Positions 8,996-16,720 of a DNA stretch of 17,753 nucleotides are shown here, one piece after another. Below the pieces are notes generated by a model, which was given only the letters and a program-made list of their open reading frames with translations, did not search any database and was not told the origin of the DNA. The DNA comes from Echinostoma caproni (lineage: Eukaryota > Platyhelminthes > Trematoda > Plagiorchiida > Echinostomatidae): positions 3,285-21,037 of the forward strand of contig UZAN01050060.1 in assembly GCA_900618425.1 (NCBI GenBank), in the 5' to 3' direction. Numbering within the stretch: position 1 is the first letter of the stretch; each line of letters starts with the position of its first letter. The position numbers were made by a program, and so were the translations under genes.

Positions 8996-9299
8996 GCGGA
9001 ATACTGGTTGAGCGTCAGGTACCAGTTGCAATGAGGCTTGAACACGGGTGCACAGTTCGACTCCGTCTTGGAAAACCTCAGGAAATTGCTCTGTCATTTG
9101 TTTTTCGATCGGTGTGTTGGAGAAAGAGAGCGTAGTACATATTGTGCTCAATGGCAAATCCCATAGATTGAGACGGCCGATCTAGTTGGGGCCCAACAGA
9201 TTCAGTGGTTTATTATCGAGATAACAGATGCCCTCCTTGTTTATGTCAACAATTGCAATAGTACACTCAAACTGTGCCAACAATTTGATAGAGCCACCA
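8996..9299 (-). pseudogene. Gypsy-1 protease tail joined to N-terminal RT edge
   Basis: Directly after the gag end the text jumps to GGSIKLLAQFECTIAIVDIN and LNLLGPN-IGRLNLWDLPLS (about 9290-9155). The latter matches the protease C-terminal LNLLGLDWI segment, with a stop where Trp is usual. The front of the protease, including the Asp active site, is missing. From 9157 an unbroken frame reads MTEQFPEVFQDGVELCTRVQ and SLQLVPDAQPVFR, the stretch that leads into the RT. At 8995/8996 the RT stops after PVFR and RNase H end sequence begins, so the catalytic RT is deleted while the frame is kept. This junction is a sharp signature of the copy. Confidence 0.8.
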
Positions 9300-9981
9300 C
9301 AGAGTTGATGCGGGCTTGTCTTGTTGCTGGATCATTGCCGAGTCACGTTTTAGGTTCGCAATGCATTCACATTCATCGATCAAGTATTGCAACTTTATAA
9401 TTGGGATCTTGATCAGTTTTCACCAACAAACACGAACGTCTTCGTATCGAGGAGCTCGAAGACCACAAATGAAAACAAGGCATCGAAACTGATCTTCTGT
9501 GAGCGAATCCAGCAAAACCGTTCATATTCTCTATTGACTAACCCAGAAAATCTTCAGCGAGACAATTGAACCGAATATTGAATAAGGAATCCGTTTGTCC
9601 AAATATCTTCTTTAGCGTTTTGACCGTATCGGTGAACGTTAGTGTTCGTGGTTCCGCCGGAAGTATGTACTCGGAGTAACGGAAATGTTCTGCCGGACCC
9701 AGTCTGCGTAACAGGAGACGAACTCGTGTGGCTTCATCGTAGGAGCCAAGCTCGGCCGTGAATATGTCCTTATAACGTTTATACCATGAGTCGAAAGAGA
9801 CACCAGAATCAGGATCATAGTGGAAATCTGGTATATTGCGGACAATATGGTCTGCAGTGCAAGAATCAGAAGAGATTGATAATCCCGTACCGGCCGGGCG
9901 AGTATTCAGCATCTCCATCAGGTGTAACTGAGCTTGTATCATGGCCTTGACGTCATCCGCGTTGGGGTCCTGCTTTGACAT
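9300..9981 (-). pseudogene. Gypsy-1 gag (matrix and capsid), broken after residue 147
   Basis: The frame starts with MSKQDPNADDVKAMIQAQLH, 21 bases inside the PBS, which fits a gag start. It runs 147 codons with IPDFHYDPDSGVSFDSWYKR (the IPEF-YDP segment of this gag family), LLLRRLGPAEHFRYSEYILP, then TFTDTVKTLKKIFGQTDSLF and CLAEDF. The stop near 9538 interrupts a LVNREYERF segment that would continue the capsid. Further pieces in other frames (VFELLDTKTFVFVGEN, ANLKRDSAMIQQQDKPAS) carry gag almost to its end at about 9310. The zinc-knuckle Cys-His box that should follow is absent. Gag would package the element RNA. This copy lacks the nucleic-acid-binding part and has several stops. Confidence 0.85.
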
Positions 9982-9986
9982 TGTGA

Positions 9987-10002
9987 CACACTCCCGTCGC
10001 CA
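9987..10002 (-). promoter_or_regulatory. Gypsy-1 primer binding site
   Basis: On the minus strand TGGCGACGGGAGTGTG begins three bases after the LTR terminus. TGG matches the CCA end of a tRNA, and TGGCGAC is the usual start of the PBS in many Ty3/gypsy elements. Position between LTR and gag start supports the call. The priming tRNA cannot be named with confidence. Confidence 0.6.
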
Positions 10003-10355
10003 ATTTGTTACGTTGCCGAATTATGTTTTACTCCGTTTATATCCGTTGCCTACTATTAGGTCGCACAGAACTATATCCCAGGTGAATACTACAAGTGTAA
10101 AGAACACAAGATATAGCACAGTAACGATAGTAGCACACGGGGACACGGAAACAAGCTCTAAGACTATGAGCGGATGATAGTTCTAGGAGCAGAATTTACC
10201 TAGGCGAAACACAGAACGCACGGTCGGCTCTCGATCTCTCAGGCCTCCTAAAACACGAGAGAGAAGACACGGCTTCGGCAGCACGGATTTTAATGGCTTT
10301 GAGCACAAGTCACAAGTCATGAGTCACGATTCAATTTCAAAGTTTTACTTTGCTG

Positions 10356-10364
10356 CTTTATATG
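10356..10364 (-). promoter_or_regulatory. TATA-like box in gypsy-1 LTR
   Basis: CATATAAAG on the minus strand lies about 130 bases inside the LTR from its 5' end, a usual place for the U3 promoter. No other promoter element was confirmed. Confidence 0.3.
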
Positions 10365-10446
10365 TGACTGAAAATAACATTGATCAATGCAAGAAAACGA
10401 ATGTACTAATGAAATCCACAATGAGCAATGTTCAACCGGTCATAGG

Positions 10447-10467
10447 CTCCGTCCGTCTAGGACGGAG
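10447..10467. repeat. Perfect 8-bp stem hairpin in LTR
   Basis: CTCCGTCC, loop GTCTA, GGACGGAG. It lies about 25 bases from the LTR 5' end in element orientation. A hairpin at this place could be a protein-binding or structural site of the LTR, but that is inference. Confidence 0.7.
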
Positions 10468-10492
10468 AGAGTGAATATTGTCGTACGACACA

Positions 10493-12050
10493 ATATTATT
10501 GATTTATCTCAGCGAGATTAGTATTGATCTGCGATGACTCTAATTTGGGTCGAATGTGTTGCAAAATTGATTTTGTTCACAGAATTAGCTTGTGTCCAGC
10601 CGGGCTTATTATGGGACGAATGGCACTGATCTTCGTCCCAACAGATTTACAGGAAGCAAAAATAGAGAAACCCTTGTGCTGTTACTGTTTTATTCTCGCC
10701 TGGCATCAAAAGAAGTGCAAATCCATTAATCGGTCTAATTAACGTATGGTTTATGTTTCACAGGGATAAATCTCAGCAAATCAGCACGCCAGACATGAAA
10801 TATACAAACAATCAAATGAAAGGAGTGTAAAGTAAGCACCAACAACAATAAAAATTCACACAGCCTAAAAAACAAAGAATTTAAGTAGGATAATACTCTC
10901 CGTTGTTTTGCTTCAGTTTAAAAATAATTCAGAGGTGTTTTGCATTTGATATGAACCCAAGTTATAGGTGACGGCCGATATTGTGTAAGCAAAACTCGGA
11001 GTGAATATGAATCATCGGTGGCCATGCGAATTTGATATGATTAGAGCGCCTATCAGTAAACTAGATCGATTGAGAGAACAGCTAAGCATTCCAAGGAGAG
11101 GGCTGTGAGAAATGCAAAAATGAATTTGTTTGTGCTTTCAAAATAAAGAGACTTATGTTCAAGGGATTCGATGCGACCAGACAACAAAGAGTGATCATCA
11201 ACAAATTATCCTGTTTATTTGGTTAACGAAATGATGGGAAATACCGCTTAATTCTGCAAAATGTCTTTTTGTTGCAAGTTGGCGAAAGAACGAAGAGGTA
11301 TAACCCATAGCCAAGAGAATCAACTACTCCGTTTTGAAACGGCAGTCCAGACCCTAGGATGGGCAGCAGTAATCGACCCAAGGTCCCAATGGGATATGTT
11401 TGGTACCGAATCGGGCTACAGCAAAGCTGTAGATCACCAAGTTTTTGTGACTGCAATGGCATCATTCGGATGTTTTATCCTTATGGCAAGAATTCTAAAC
11501 CCCACTTGACTACGATCTTGATGCCAGGGGGAAGAAAGTCTTTTGAAAAATCTCAATTACAGTGTAAACCTGATGCCAACTTAGAAATGATTTCTTGAAG
11601 TAAACGCAAATACTCAATGATAATAATATAATCTGCGTAATCATATAAACTAGTTCATGCTCAAAACATTAAATTCTTGAAATTAAACCAGAATGGAAGT
11701 TCAAAGTTGGCGGACAGATTTATTCTGTGCTGTTACTCAATGTTGTACGCTGACAGCCTGGGAAGAAACAAAGAAAAGGCATTTGTTTTTGTCGACTCCG
11801 GGTAAATAAATGTACATGTAACAAGTCAGTTTTTTCATTATTGTATAAAAAAGCAAAAATAGAAGTCATGATATTGCATACAAAAAATATTTTACGAACA
11901 GTTTATATGCGATGGAAATACCTGTGATGATATACCAAGGGCGCTGGACAGCTGTTTCGTCCTGTTTAGAACTCGTGAGCACGGCGTATTTTCTGTGTCC
12001 TTGCCCATGTCAACAGTATCTGGTGCTCGCATACAATAGAACGGGCTTAT
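10493..12050. other. About 1.5 kb without recognisable gene
   Basis: I see no domain, tRNA or element end. The region 11223-11600 is open on both strands for about 80 codons each (plus strand with QLLRFETAVQTLGWAAVIDP, minus strand with CSPIRYQTYPIGTLGRLLLP). It has the even composition typical of a dispersed repeat, but I cannot name it. The rest is AT-rich and intron-like. The 5' LTR of gypsy-2 would be expected toward the right end, but I cannot delimit it. Confidence 0.4.
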
Positions 12051-12089
12051 GCAAACGTGATGTTCTAAATTGAATAAAGCATTCCCTCA

Positions 12090-12460
12090 AGGCGCTGATC
12101 GTCGACTGTGGCTTAGTTGCTGACTCGTCACCGAATTTGCGACAAGACGCCAAGTTGGCACCTGGCTCGTCTACCCACGTTGATCGAACCAGAAGAAGCC
12201 CACTCTGACATCGTCAAAGAGCTTTGACTCGAGTCGTTACCACACTGGGTTCGACCGACGGTATCAGAACTGCTGGAAGAAGCCTCCGTCGATAAAGCTG
12301 TATCGATTGTCCTTCAAGAACAGAATTCAGGTGCCCACTTCGAACCCTTATAGAGCAAATTCTAGACTCGAATGGGCAGCACAGCCTGCCCAGGTTCGCC
12401 AGAAGCCGCTCCAACGCAAACAACTCAAGGCCCCGAATGACCCCACCGAGGGCTGGTGTG
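12090..12460 (+). pseudogene. Probable gypsy-2 gag capsid remnant
   Basis: Reading the plus strand gives LLTRHRICDKTPSWHLARLP, EEAHSDIVKEL, a stop, then LESLPHWVRPTVSELLEEAS and VDKAVSIVLQEQNS. The order of a FLQ-LP-VRP segment followed by an LEEA-DKAV-IAD-like helix is typical of the C-terminal capsid part of gypsy gag. Another frame at 12307-12624 stays open but shows no domain. The placement about 700 bases before the protease fits. Identity is weak, so this is a tentative call. Two stops and a frame change are present. Confidence 0.4.
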
Positions 12461-12624
12461 GTGATCCTAGCCTACGAGATGAAGCATACCACGGAGTGAC
12501 ACGTTACAGTTTTCGGACAAGTGTGATGAATCAAGCTTCCCTGGTGGAGTCAGCAAAGCGCGTACGTGTCACAGCTTCTGGGCCACAAACTATAGGTCGA
12601 TTGTGCCAACCAATCGGAAGCTGA

Positions 12625-12885
12625 ACAACGGCAGAAACACTAGCACGCAATTGGCAGAAGCTTGGATGACCAGTCAATTTATTTTTCACATATTATTTAA
12701 TCCCCTGATTTCTTTCAATAAACGAACTGTTATTCCTGTGGCCTTTTCCTCACGTCTCGGTTACGTGAGATACTTTCGTGCAAGTACCGGTGTGATCCAA
12801 AGCTTACGTGGCATCCGTGATTTCTAATTCGTAATCAGTGCATAGTACAATTACTACAGCTGGTTCCATCGTAGCTGTTTACCTT
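12625..12885. other. Spacer between gag remnant and Cys box
   Basis: No protein similarity is seen. It contains TTCAATAAA at 12714-12722 and a perfect 7-bp stem hairpin at 12749-12769 (CTCACGT, loop, ACGTGAG). It may be another small insertion, but no ends could be drawn. Confidence 0.3.
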
Positions 12886-12889
12886 CTTA

Positions 12890-13385
12890 CTTTCTTTTGT
12901 TATGAACCAAGGGCTCGCGTGTGGAGGAAATTCTGCACCTACGCACCGATAAAAGAGTAAACCGGCGGGTAAAAGCGGCCGTACCGGTCAGCCTCTCCAG
13001 GTTGGTCTGCTGTTTTTCTTACATGACCATACTACGAATGCTAGGTTTCTCGTAGATACAGGAGCCAAAGTTTCAGACTTTTCAATAGGTAACAGCAAGC
13101 CACAAGCTATGACGCTTCGGTTATGCGCTGTGAATGGTATTCCCATTCCTACCTTTGGAACAAGACAACTAACGGTCAATCTGGGAGGGCATCGACGTTC
13201 ATTCTTTCGAGTGTTCCCAATGGAATACTGGGTATTGAACTATCAATTGCTTGTCGATTCACGTAGACTGCAGTTGATCAACCCAGCGTCGAATATCAAA
13301 TTCACGGGTTTCAAAGCCCCACTTACGGGTTTAATGTCTGATGTTCCTGTGGATTTTCAAACGTTGATTGCCCGATTCTCCAGGT
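12890..13385 (+). pseudogene. Gypsy-2 Cys box trace and aspartic protease, broken
   Basis: At 12893-12950 the text FCYEPRARVWRKFCTYAP resembles the CHCC-type Cys box of CsRn1 gag with the His segment missing and one Cys changed to Trp. From about 13008 the frame reads LLFFLHDHTTNARFLVDTGA, with the DTGA active site of a retroviral-type aspartic protease at 13055-13066. It goes on through KPQAMTLRLCAVNGIPIPTF, GTRQLTVNLGGHRR, LLVDSRRLQLINPASNIKF and the RT approach VDFQTLIARFSRFE. The segment that should read like an IADV-PILGMDFL flap end is replaced by VFPMEYWVLNYQ, a local change. The protease would process Gag-Pol. The frame is open for over 110 codons, then it is cut by the SINE. Confidence 0.75.
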
Positions 13386-13387
13386 TT

Positions 13388-13585
13388 GAAAAAAATGTCT
13401 TTTTACTTCCTGTTTTATTTATTGAGTATACAAATGTATAGTCAACTTTCAGGCAGGGGGCTGCGGCCATACAAAGTCTGCCTGGGGAAAATACAGAAGT
13501 AGGGAAGACGGGCGGTGGTAGCGCGGCTCGAACCCGGGATACCCGTGTCATAATTTGGTGACCTAACCACTTGGCCACCACCGCC
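13388..13585 (-). mobile_element. tRNA-derived SINE, inserted in gypsy-2
   Basis: The minus strand from 13585 to 13511 is tRNA-like: GGCGGTG at the 5' end pairs with CACCGCC at the 3' end (a 7-bp acceptor stem), A box TGGCCAAGTGG at 13578-13568, B box GGTTCGAGCC at 13534-13525. Both are RNA polymerase III internal promoter boxes. The T stem has mismatches and the anticodon arm is not regular, so it is not a working tRNA. A tRNA-unrelated body of about 110 bases follows, with a hairpin (CAGGCAG at 13450-13456 with CTGCCTG at 13478-13484), and then a 3' tail with TCAATAAATAAAACAGGAAG and GTAAAAAG, ending in a T-rich run. It splits gypsy-2 between the protease and RT. It would be mobilised by a LINE sharing its tail. 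Confidence 0.8.
13511..13585 (-). ncRNA. tRNA-like head of the SINE with A and B boxes
   Basis: This 75-base tRNA-like part is given separately because it holds the pol III promoter. The acceptor stem pairs fully and a D stem (GGCC with GGTC) can form. The T arm loop TTCGAGC is present but only part of its stem pairs. The parent may be a tRNA with an AAGTGG-type D arm, such as Ser or Leu, but this is not certain. Confidence 0.65.
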
Positions 13586-13755
13586 TAAACCTACTGAGGA
13601 TAGTATACTAGTGACTGATCGTGTAGCATACTACAGTCACTAAGGATCCACCAGTCACGGCATGACCTCGCTGACTGGTACCGGACTGTTCTGGAAATTG
13701 TATCATTGTGTGTTCAATAAAAGGAAGTAAAATCAAAAAGAAAAAAAGAAGTTAG
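13586..13755 (+). repeat. Second repeat unit facing the SINE, with the same type of 3' tail
   Basis: Immediately next to the SINE head, the plus strand shows two consecutive hairpins (TAGTGACT 13609-13616 with AGTCACTA 13635-13642, and CCAGTCA 13651-13657 with TGACTGG 13672-13678). A tail TTCAATAAAAGGAAGTAAAA at 13713-13732 and an A-rich run to 13750 follow. The tail is nearly the same as that of the SINE on the other strand (TCAATAAATAAAACAGGAAG then TAAAA). No A or B box was found in this unit. It may be a 5'-truncated SINE, a LINE 3' end that supplied the tail, or a different short element using the same LINE. Confidence 0.6.
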
Positions 13756-13880
13756 CACTTGCTAAGCGTCAGTTAGACGTTACTTTCGAAAGGCATCGTA
13801 CGTTCTTATAGCCCATGGGCCTCTCCTCTACAGATGGTTCTTATAAAAGATAGCATTAGCTGGAGACCGTGTGGCTATTT
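13751..13880 (+). pseudogene. Gypsy-2 RT, N-terminal edge
   Basis: Just after the repeat unit the frame reads KLALAKRQLDVTFERHRTFL, then breaks. After a frame change it reads QMVLIKDSISWRPCGYFQ (13828-13881), the segment before RT motif A, where PCGDF is usual. About 35 residues that should join the protease part to this segment are not found and were lost around the SINE insertion. A stop replaces a residue after RTFL. The RT then breaks off into the unknown block at 13885. Confidence 0.75.
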
Positions 13881-13884
13881 TCAG

Positions 13885-14234
13885 TCTGATAGTTATCTAA
13901 TCCTTCCAATTGTAGTATGCAGGATCGACAGCAGTTCTGAATCCACTCGAAACACTGACCGGAGGTTGACTCGGAACAACGCAGTCCGAGTTCTTATACA
14001 CCTACCCTCGTTCCAAAAAAGCCGAACAATCCCTGGCCACTCACGGATGCTCTCAAAACACAGGTATGATACACTTCTCATAATAGGTTTCCCTTGGAAG
14101 GGGCTTAAAAGCAACCCACAAAAGAGGGAAAATAAAAAAGCACTGAACCAAAAGGTTCAGTGTGACATGCACACGACTCACAGTCAAGTCAAAATGGCTG
14201 CGCCTGTCTTCACTACAAAACTCACGAAATTACG
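13885..14234. other. Unknown insertion inside gypsy-2 RT
   Basis: RT motif A should lie about 60 bases after GYFQ but is found about 390 bases later, so about 300 bases are extra. The block is open on the plus strand to 14268 and on the minus strand over 13893-14114 (CFESIREWPGIVRLFWNEGR), with no known domain. An A-rich segment and a perfect hairpin (14141-14162) lie near its right end. It looks like a short non-autonomous element, but no terminal repeats or target duplication could be fixed by eye. Confidence 0.45.
14141..14162. repeat. Perfect 9-bp stem, 4-base loop hairpin
   Basis: CACTGAACC, loop AAAA, GGTTCAGTG, preceded by an A-rich run. It lies in the unknown insertion. The shape is like an intrinsic terminator but without a T run, and this is eukaryotic DNA, so a structural or terminal motif of the inserted element is more likely. 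Confidence 0.8.
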
Positions 14235-14879
14235 GCATCACTTCATGACAGGATTATTTTTTCTGTGACCGATTTGGTACGAGCTTATCATCAGATAACA
14301 GTCATCACTGAAGATGTCGAAAAAAACTACTGTCACCACTCCTTTCTGTATGTTTGAGTTCCTACGATTGCCTTTTGGTTTGCGAAACGCTGTTCAGACT
14401 ATCCAGAGGTTTATCGACAGTATAACTCGAGATTTAGATTTCGTTCAAATTTACATTGATGATTTACTCGTTGCCTCTCCCAATGTAGATGAACATTATC
14501 TCCATTTGACACTGACTTTGACCTTTATCTGACAATAGCATCGTAGTGAATCCTGACAAATGTGAACTTGGAGAAAAGTAACTGATTTTCCTTGGCCATA
14601 AGGTCACACGAGATGGTATTTTACCATATAAGGATAAAGTACGTGCTATTAGAGAATACAATTTACCATCCTCAATCAATGACCTGAAGTCATTTTTGGG
14701 TTTGGTGAATTTCTATAGACTATTCGTCCCACAAATCGCTCAACGAATGCAAACTCCTACGGACCTATTTTGTGGTAATCCACATAAGCTCGTGCTACCA
14801 GATGCAGCACGAGTAGCATCCCCACAGGTAATGACACATTTAGCATAGACCACCCCACTTTTGCATCATGTACCATCAG
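14235..14879 (+). pseudogene. Gypsy-2 reverse transcriptase core, frameshifted
   Basis: Motif A reads FSVTDLVRAYHQI with the catalytic Asp at 14271-14273. The frame changes at a run of seven A (14320-14326). Then TTVTTPFCMFEFLRLPFGLR and IQRFIDSITRDLDFVQIYID lead into YIDD (14452-14463), the active site, which is intact. LLVASPNVDEHYLHLTL follows, then a stop. In further frames VVNPDKCELGEK, a stop, FLGHKVTRDGILPY, VRAIREYNLPSSINDLKSFL and LVNFYRLFVPQIAQRM (about 14690-14750) complete the thumb and connection, and the text runs to PHKLVLPDAARVASPQVM. All polymerase motifs are still readable. Frameshifts and stops at about 14530, 14578 and 14846 show that it is dead. Confidence 0.9.
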
Positions 14880-15040
14880 CCACGCTAAGTATTGCGGTTG
14901 ATACCTCAGACTTTGCACTTACAGCGAACATAAAACAGCAAGTTTCTGCTATTTAGCAATCCTTTGAGTTAAACTCACTAAATCATCAATATCAACACTT
15001 TGATTGGTGGAACTATTATATGACGTAATCTACTCAACCG
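14880..15040 (+). pseudogene. Gypsy-2 RNase H, first half only
   Basis: ATLSIAVDTSDFALTANIKQ at about 14881-14940 matches the start of RNase H, with the first catalytic Asp in AVDTSDFA. A stop follows at about 14953. Then QYQHFD (about 14990) and, in another frame, ELLYDVIYS (about 15010-15034) match the TFDREL-A-Y segment with the catalytic Glu. A TDH at 15037-15045 may be the third box (TDHKPL in relatives), but the text after it is not recognisable. About 25 residues between the second and third boxes are missing. Confidence 0.65.
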
Positions 15041-15733
15041 ACCACTTTGCTCCCAACATCTGCTCCTCCCCTTCAACACCAATCAACTGAGCGCAGAAAA
15101 CAAGACTTACTTCTTCTTATGCATGTGAATAATTATTCTAACACTCTTGGCCATTTAACTCTTCCTTCTCCTAGGGAATACGTTGTCTTCCTGACTTGCT
15201 CGTGTCTCGTTATTCCATTAACCTCAATGCTCTACCAAGCTCACTTTCACTTTTGTCCATTGTATGATAAATTTTCCACTTACCTCATGCACTACTACTT
15301 TTTTTCTACGGCTCCGAATTTCTGTTTCACACCGGCCTTATCTTCCATCGTCATCCAATGACGAGCAATCTTTCTACAATCTTGCTTCAATGAATCGCAC
15401 TCCATGTTGTCTCACTACCGTCATCTGATGTTATTCACTCCCCGAAATTCCCACAGTCGGATACGTTTTGTCCATAAGATTAAACTAATTATCGTCTGTT
15501 TTCATTGGGTCCAGTGTTGCCTGCAAATGGACTCTGTTCGATTTATGTTACTTTTTTGGCTTTTGCACACTTGAACGACTGCATTCCTGGTTTCCCCCAC
15601 CAACGTAAATCGATCGTCTTCCGTACTGAATTATGTACCAATGATCATGCCTTATACTCCATTCGTTTGAAATATACCCATTGTAATTATTACCCTTTCT
15701 TCGTTTAGTTTTCTATACTTTACATGGTTTATT
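15041..15733. other. Pyrimidine-rich block between RNase H and integrase
   Basis: Here about 330 bases of RNase H and connector are expected, but about 690 bases of mostly unrecognised sequence are found. The plus strand is rich in C and T, which keeps a frame open at 15047-15358 (LHVNNYSNTLGHLTLPSPRE-like text of no known domain). It may be an insertion of an unknown repeat plus an eroded RNase H end. No ends, stems or tails could be fixed. Confidence 0.4.
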
Positions 15734-16720
15734 TCACCCAAGCATCACAACAACACTTCTTTCGGTTGCTGCACGATACGTCTGGTCACTTAGTAAAAGA
15801 GCATTCGCATGTGGGCAAAACAGTGTCTCCTGTATCAACATTACAAAGTGCAAAGGCAAGTAGCTGCACCTATTAGTATTTTTGCTACACCGCACAACTG
15901 CTTTGATCACGTGCACATTGATATTTCAACTCCATTCCCATCGTCACACGGGTAGACCCACTTATTAGCGTGCATTCACCGTTTCACAGGATAGCCTGAG
16001 GTTATTTCCATCTCTACTGTCACGGCCAAAACAATGGCTCAACATTTCGTAGATCAATAGATAGCACCCGACGATTGTGCCTCTACTGTCACGACTGGCA
16101 GAGGAGCACAAATCGAATCAGAATGATTCTCTCCGTTAACACGGTTACTGGATACGCAAGGCATTCGCACAAATGCTTACCATCCAGCATGTAACGGTCT
16201 AGCCGAATGTTTTCACCGTCAACTCAAGGGTGCCCTTGGGGCACACGAGAAGCTCAATTGTTGCGAGAAGATACCTCTTGTTCCATTCGTTTTCAGAACA
16301 GGCGTGAAGGCAGATATCTAATGTACAGCTGCTGAACTTTCTTCTGGCATCGTAATACGACTGCCCGGGGGGATTTTTCAGGCCACGGAACATAGACTCC
16401 ATCGGAATAGACATCTACGTACAACGTTGGTCTACGTTTGTGCAATCCCTGATCCGGCACGAAAGATGTTCATTCTTACTGAACCCTTAGCTGTTCGCGC
16501 GTATTCATTCATATTAATACGGTACATTAATCGTTACAACAGACCTACGAAGGGTCTTTTCTAATTATTTCGCGTCATGAAAAGATTTTCAAGATTGATC
16601 GACATAGTCCCGTCGATACAATTAACATCGAACGGTTCAAGGCAGCATTTGTCAATGATGGCATCGTACAAGCCAGTATGAGGCTTGATGTTATTCCCGC
16701 ACGGTCGATGATTCAGGCGT
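15734..16720 (+). pseudogene. Gypsy-2 integrase, broken
   Basis: The connector text FTQASQQHFFRLLHDTSGHL opens the block. The zinc-binding region is mostly missing and resumes as MWAKQCLLYQHYKVQRQVAA at about 15811-15867, with one Cys of the CxxC pair changed to Tyr. The core follows with FDHVHIDIST, first catalytic Asp at about 15920. The second box reads TVTTGRGAQIESE (about 16085-16125), with Gly where the second catalytic Asp is expected. AYHPACNGLAECFHRQLKGA at about 16175-16235 keeps the Glu of the third box. The C-terminal part continues in changing frames (LVPFVFRTGVKADI, CTAAELSSG, FKIDRHSPVDTINIERF-like text to IVQASMRLDVIPARS near 16705). Five or more stops and a lost Asp make it inactive. 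Confidence 0.85.

Larger units (their letters stand above)
8326..10490 (-). mobile_element. Internally deleted Ty3/gypsy LTR retrotransposon (gypsy-1)
   Basis: The minus strand has a 5' LTR (10490-10006), a PBS-like site (10002-9987), gag (from 9981), a protease remnant, an N-terminal RT remnant fused to the end of RNase H, and integrase pieces down to 8326. The order is canonical for Ty3/gypsy, but three core regions are missing: zinc knuckle plus protease active site, the whole RT catalytic core with most of RNase H, and the first half of the integrase core. The element stops abruptly at 8326, against LINE-C, and no 3' LTR is found in the window. It resembles the widespread invertebrate K02A2.6-like gypsy group in its gag and integrase. 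Confidence 0.85.
10006..10490 (-). repeat. Gypsy-1 5' LTR
   Basis: Seen on the plus strand, the block opens with TGTTACGTTGCCG next to the PBS and closes near CGTACGACA. In element orientation it begins TGTCGTACG and ends CGTAACA, so it has TG...CA type ends. The length is about 485 bases. The outer boundary could be 10490 or 10492 because of a repeated ACAC. No second LTR is present in the window to confirm the ends. Near the outer end lie a perfect hairpin (10447-10467) and a near-palindrome (10474-10497). Confidence 0.6.

Noticed and set aside
10302..10325. Short repeats of CACAAGTCA in the LTR as a CRISPR or satellite array
   Set aside because: Only two to three imperfect units without spacers. 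It is normal local repetition in an LTR.
13511..13585. A functional tRNA gene
   Set aside because: The acceptor stem and both promoter boxes are present, but the T stem has mismatches, the anticodon arm is irregular, and a SINE body and tail follow directly.
13609..13678. A hammerhead ribozyme, as known from schistosome satellite repeats
   Set aside because: Stems are present, but the required core CTGATGA with a later GAAA is absent on both strands.
14141..14162. A bacterial intrinsic terminator
   Set aside because: No T run follows the hairpin, and all the context is eukaryotic retroelement DNA.
13834..14268. A 144-codon plus-strand protein
   Set aside because: Its first residues are the gypsy-2 RT segment before motif A, and the rest runs through an inserted block of unknown type. 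It is a chance fusion.
15047..15358. A 104-codon protein with hydrophobic segments
   Set aside because: The frame is open because of pyrimidine-rich composition. No motif is seen, and it lies inside a broken gypsy element.
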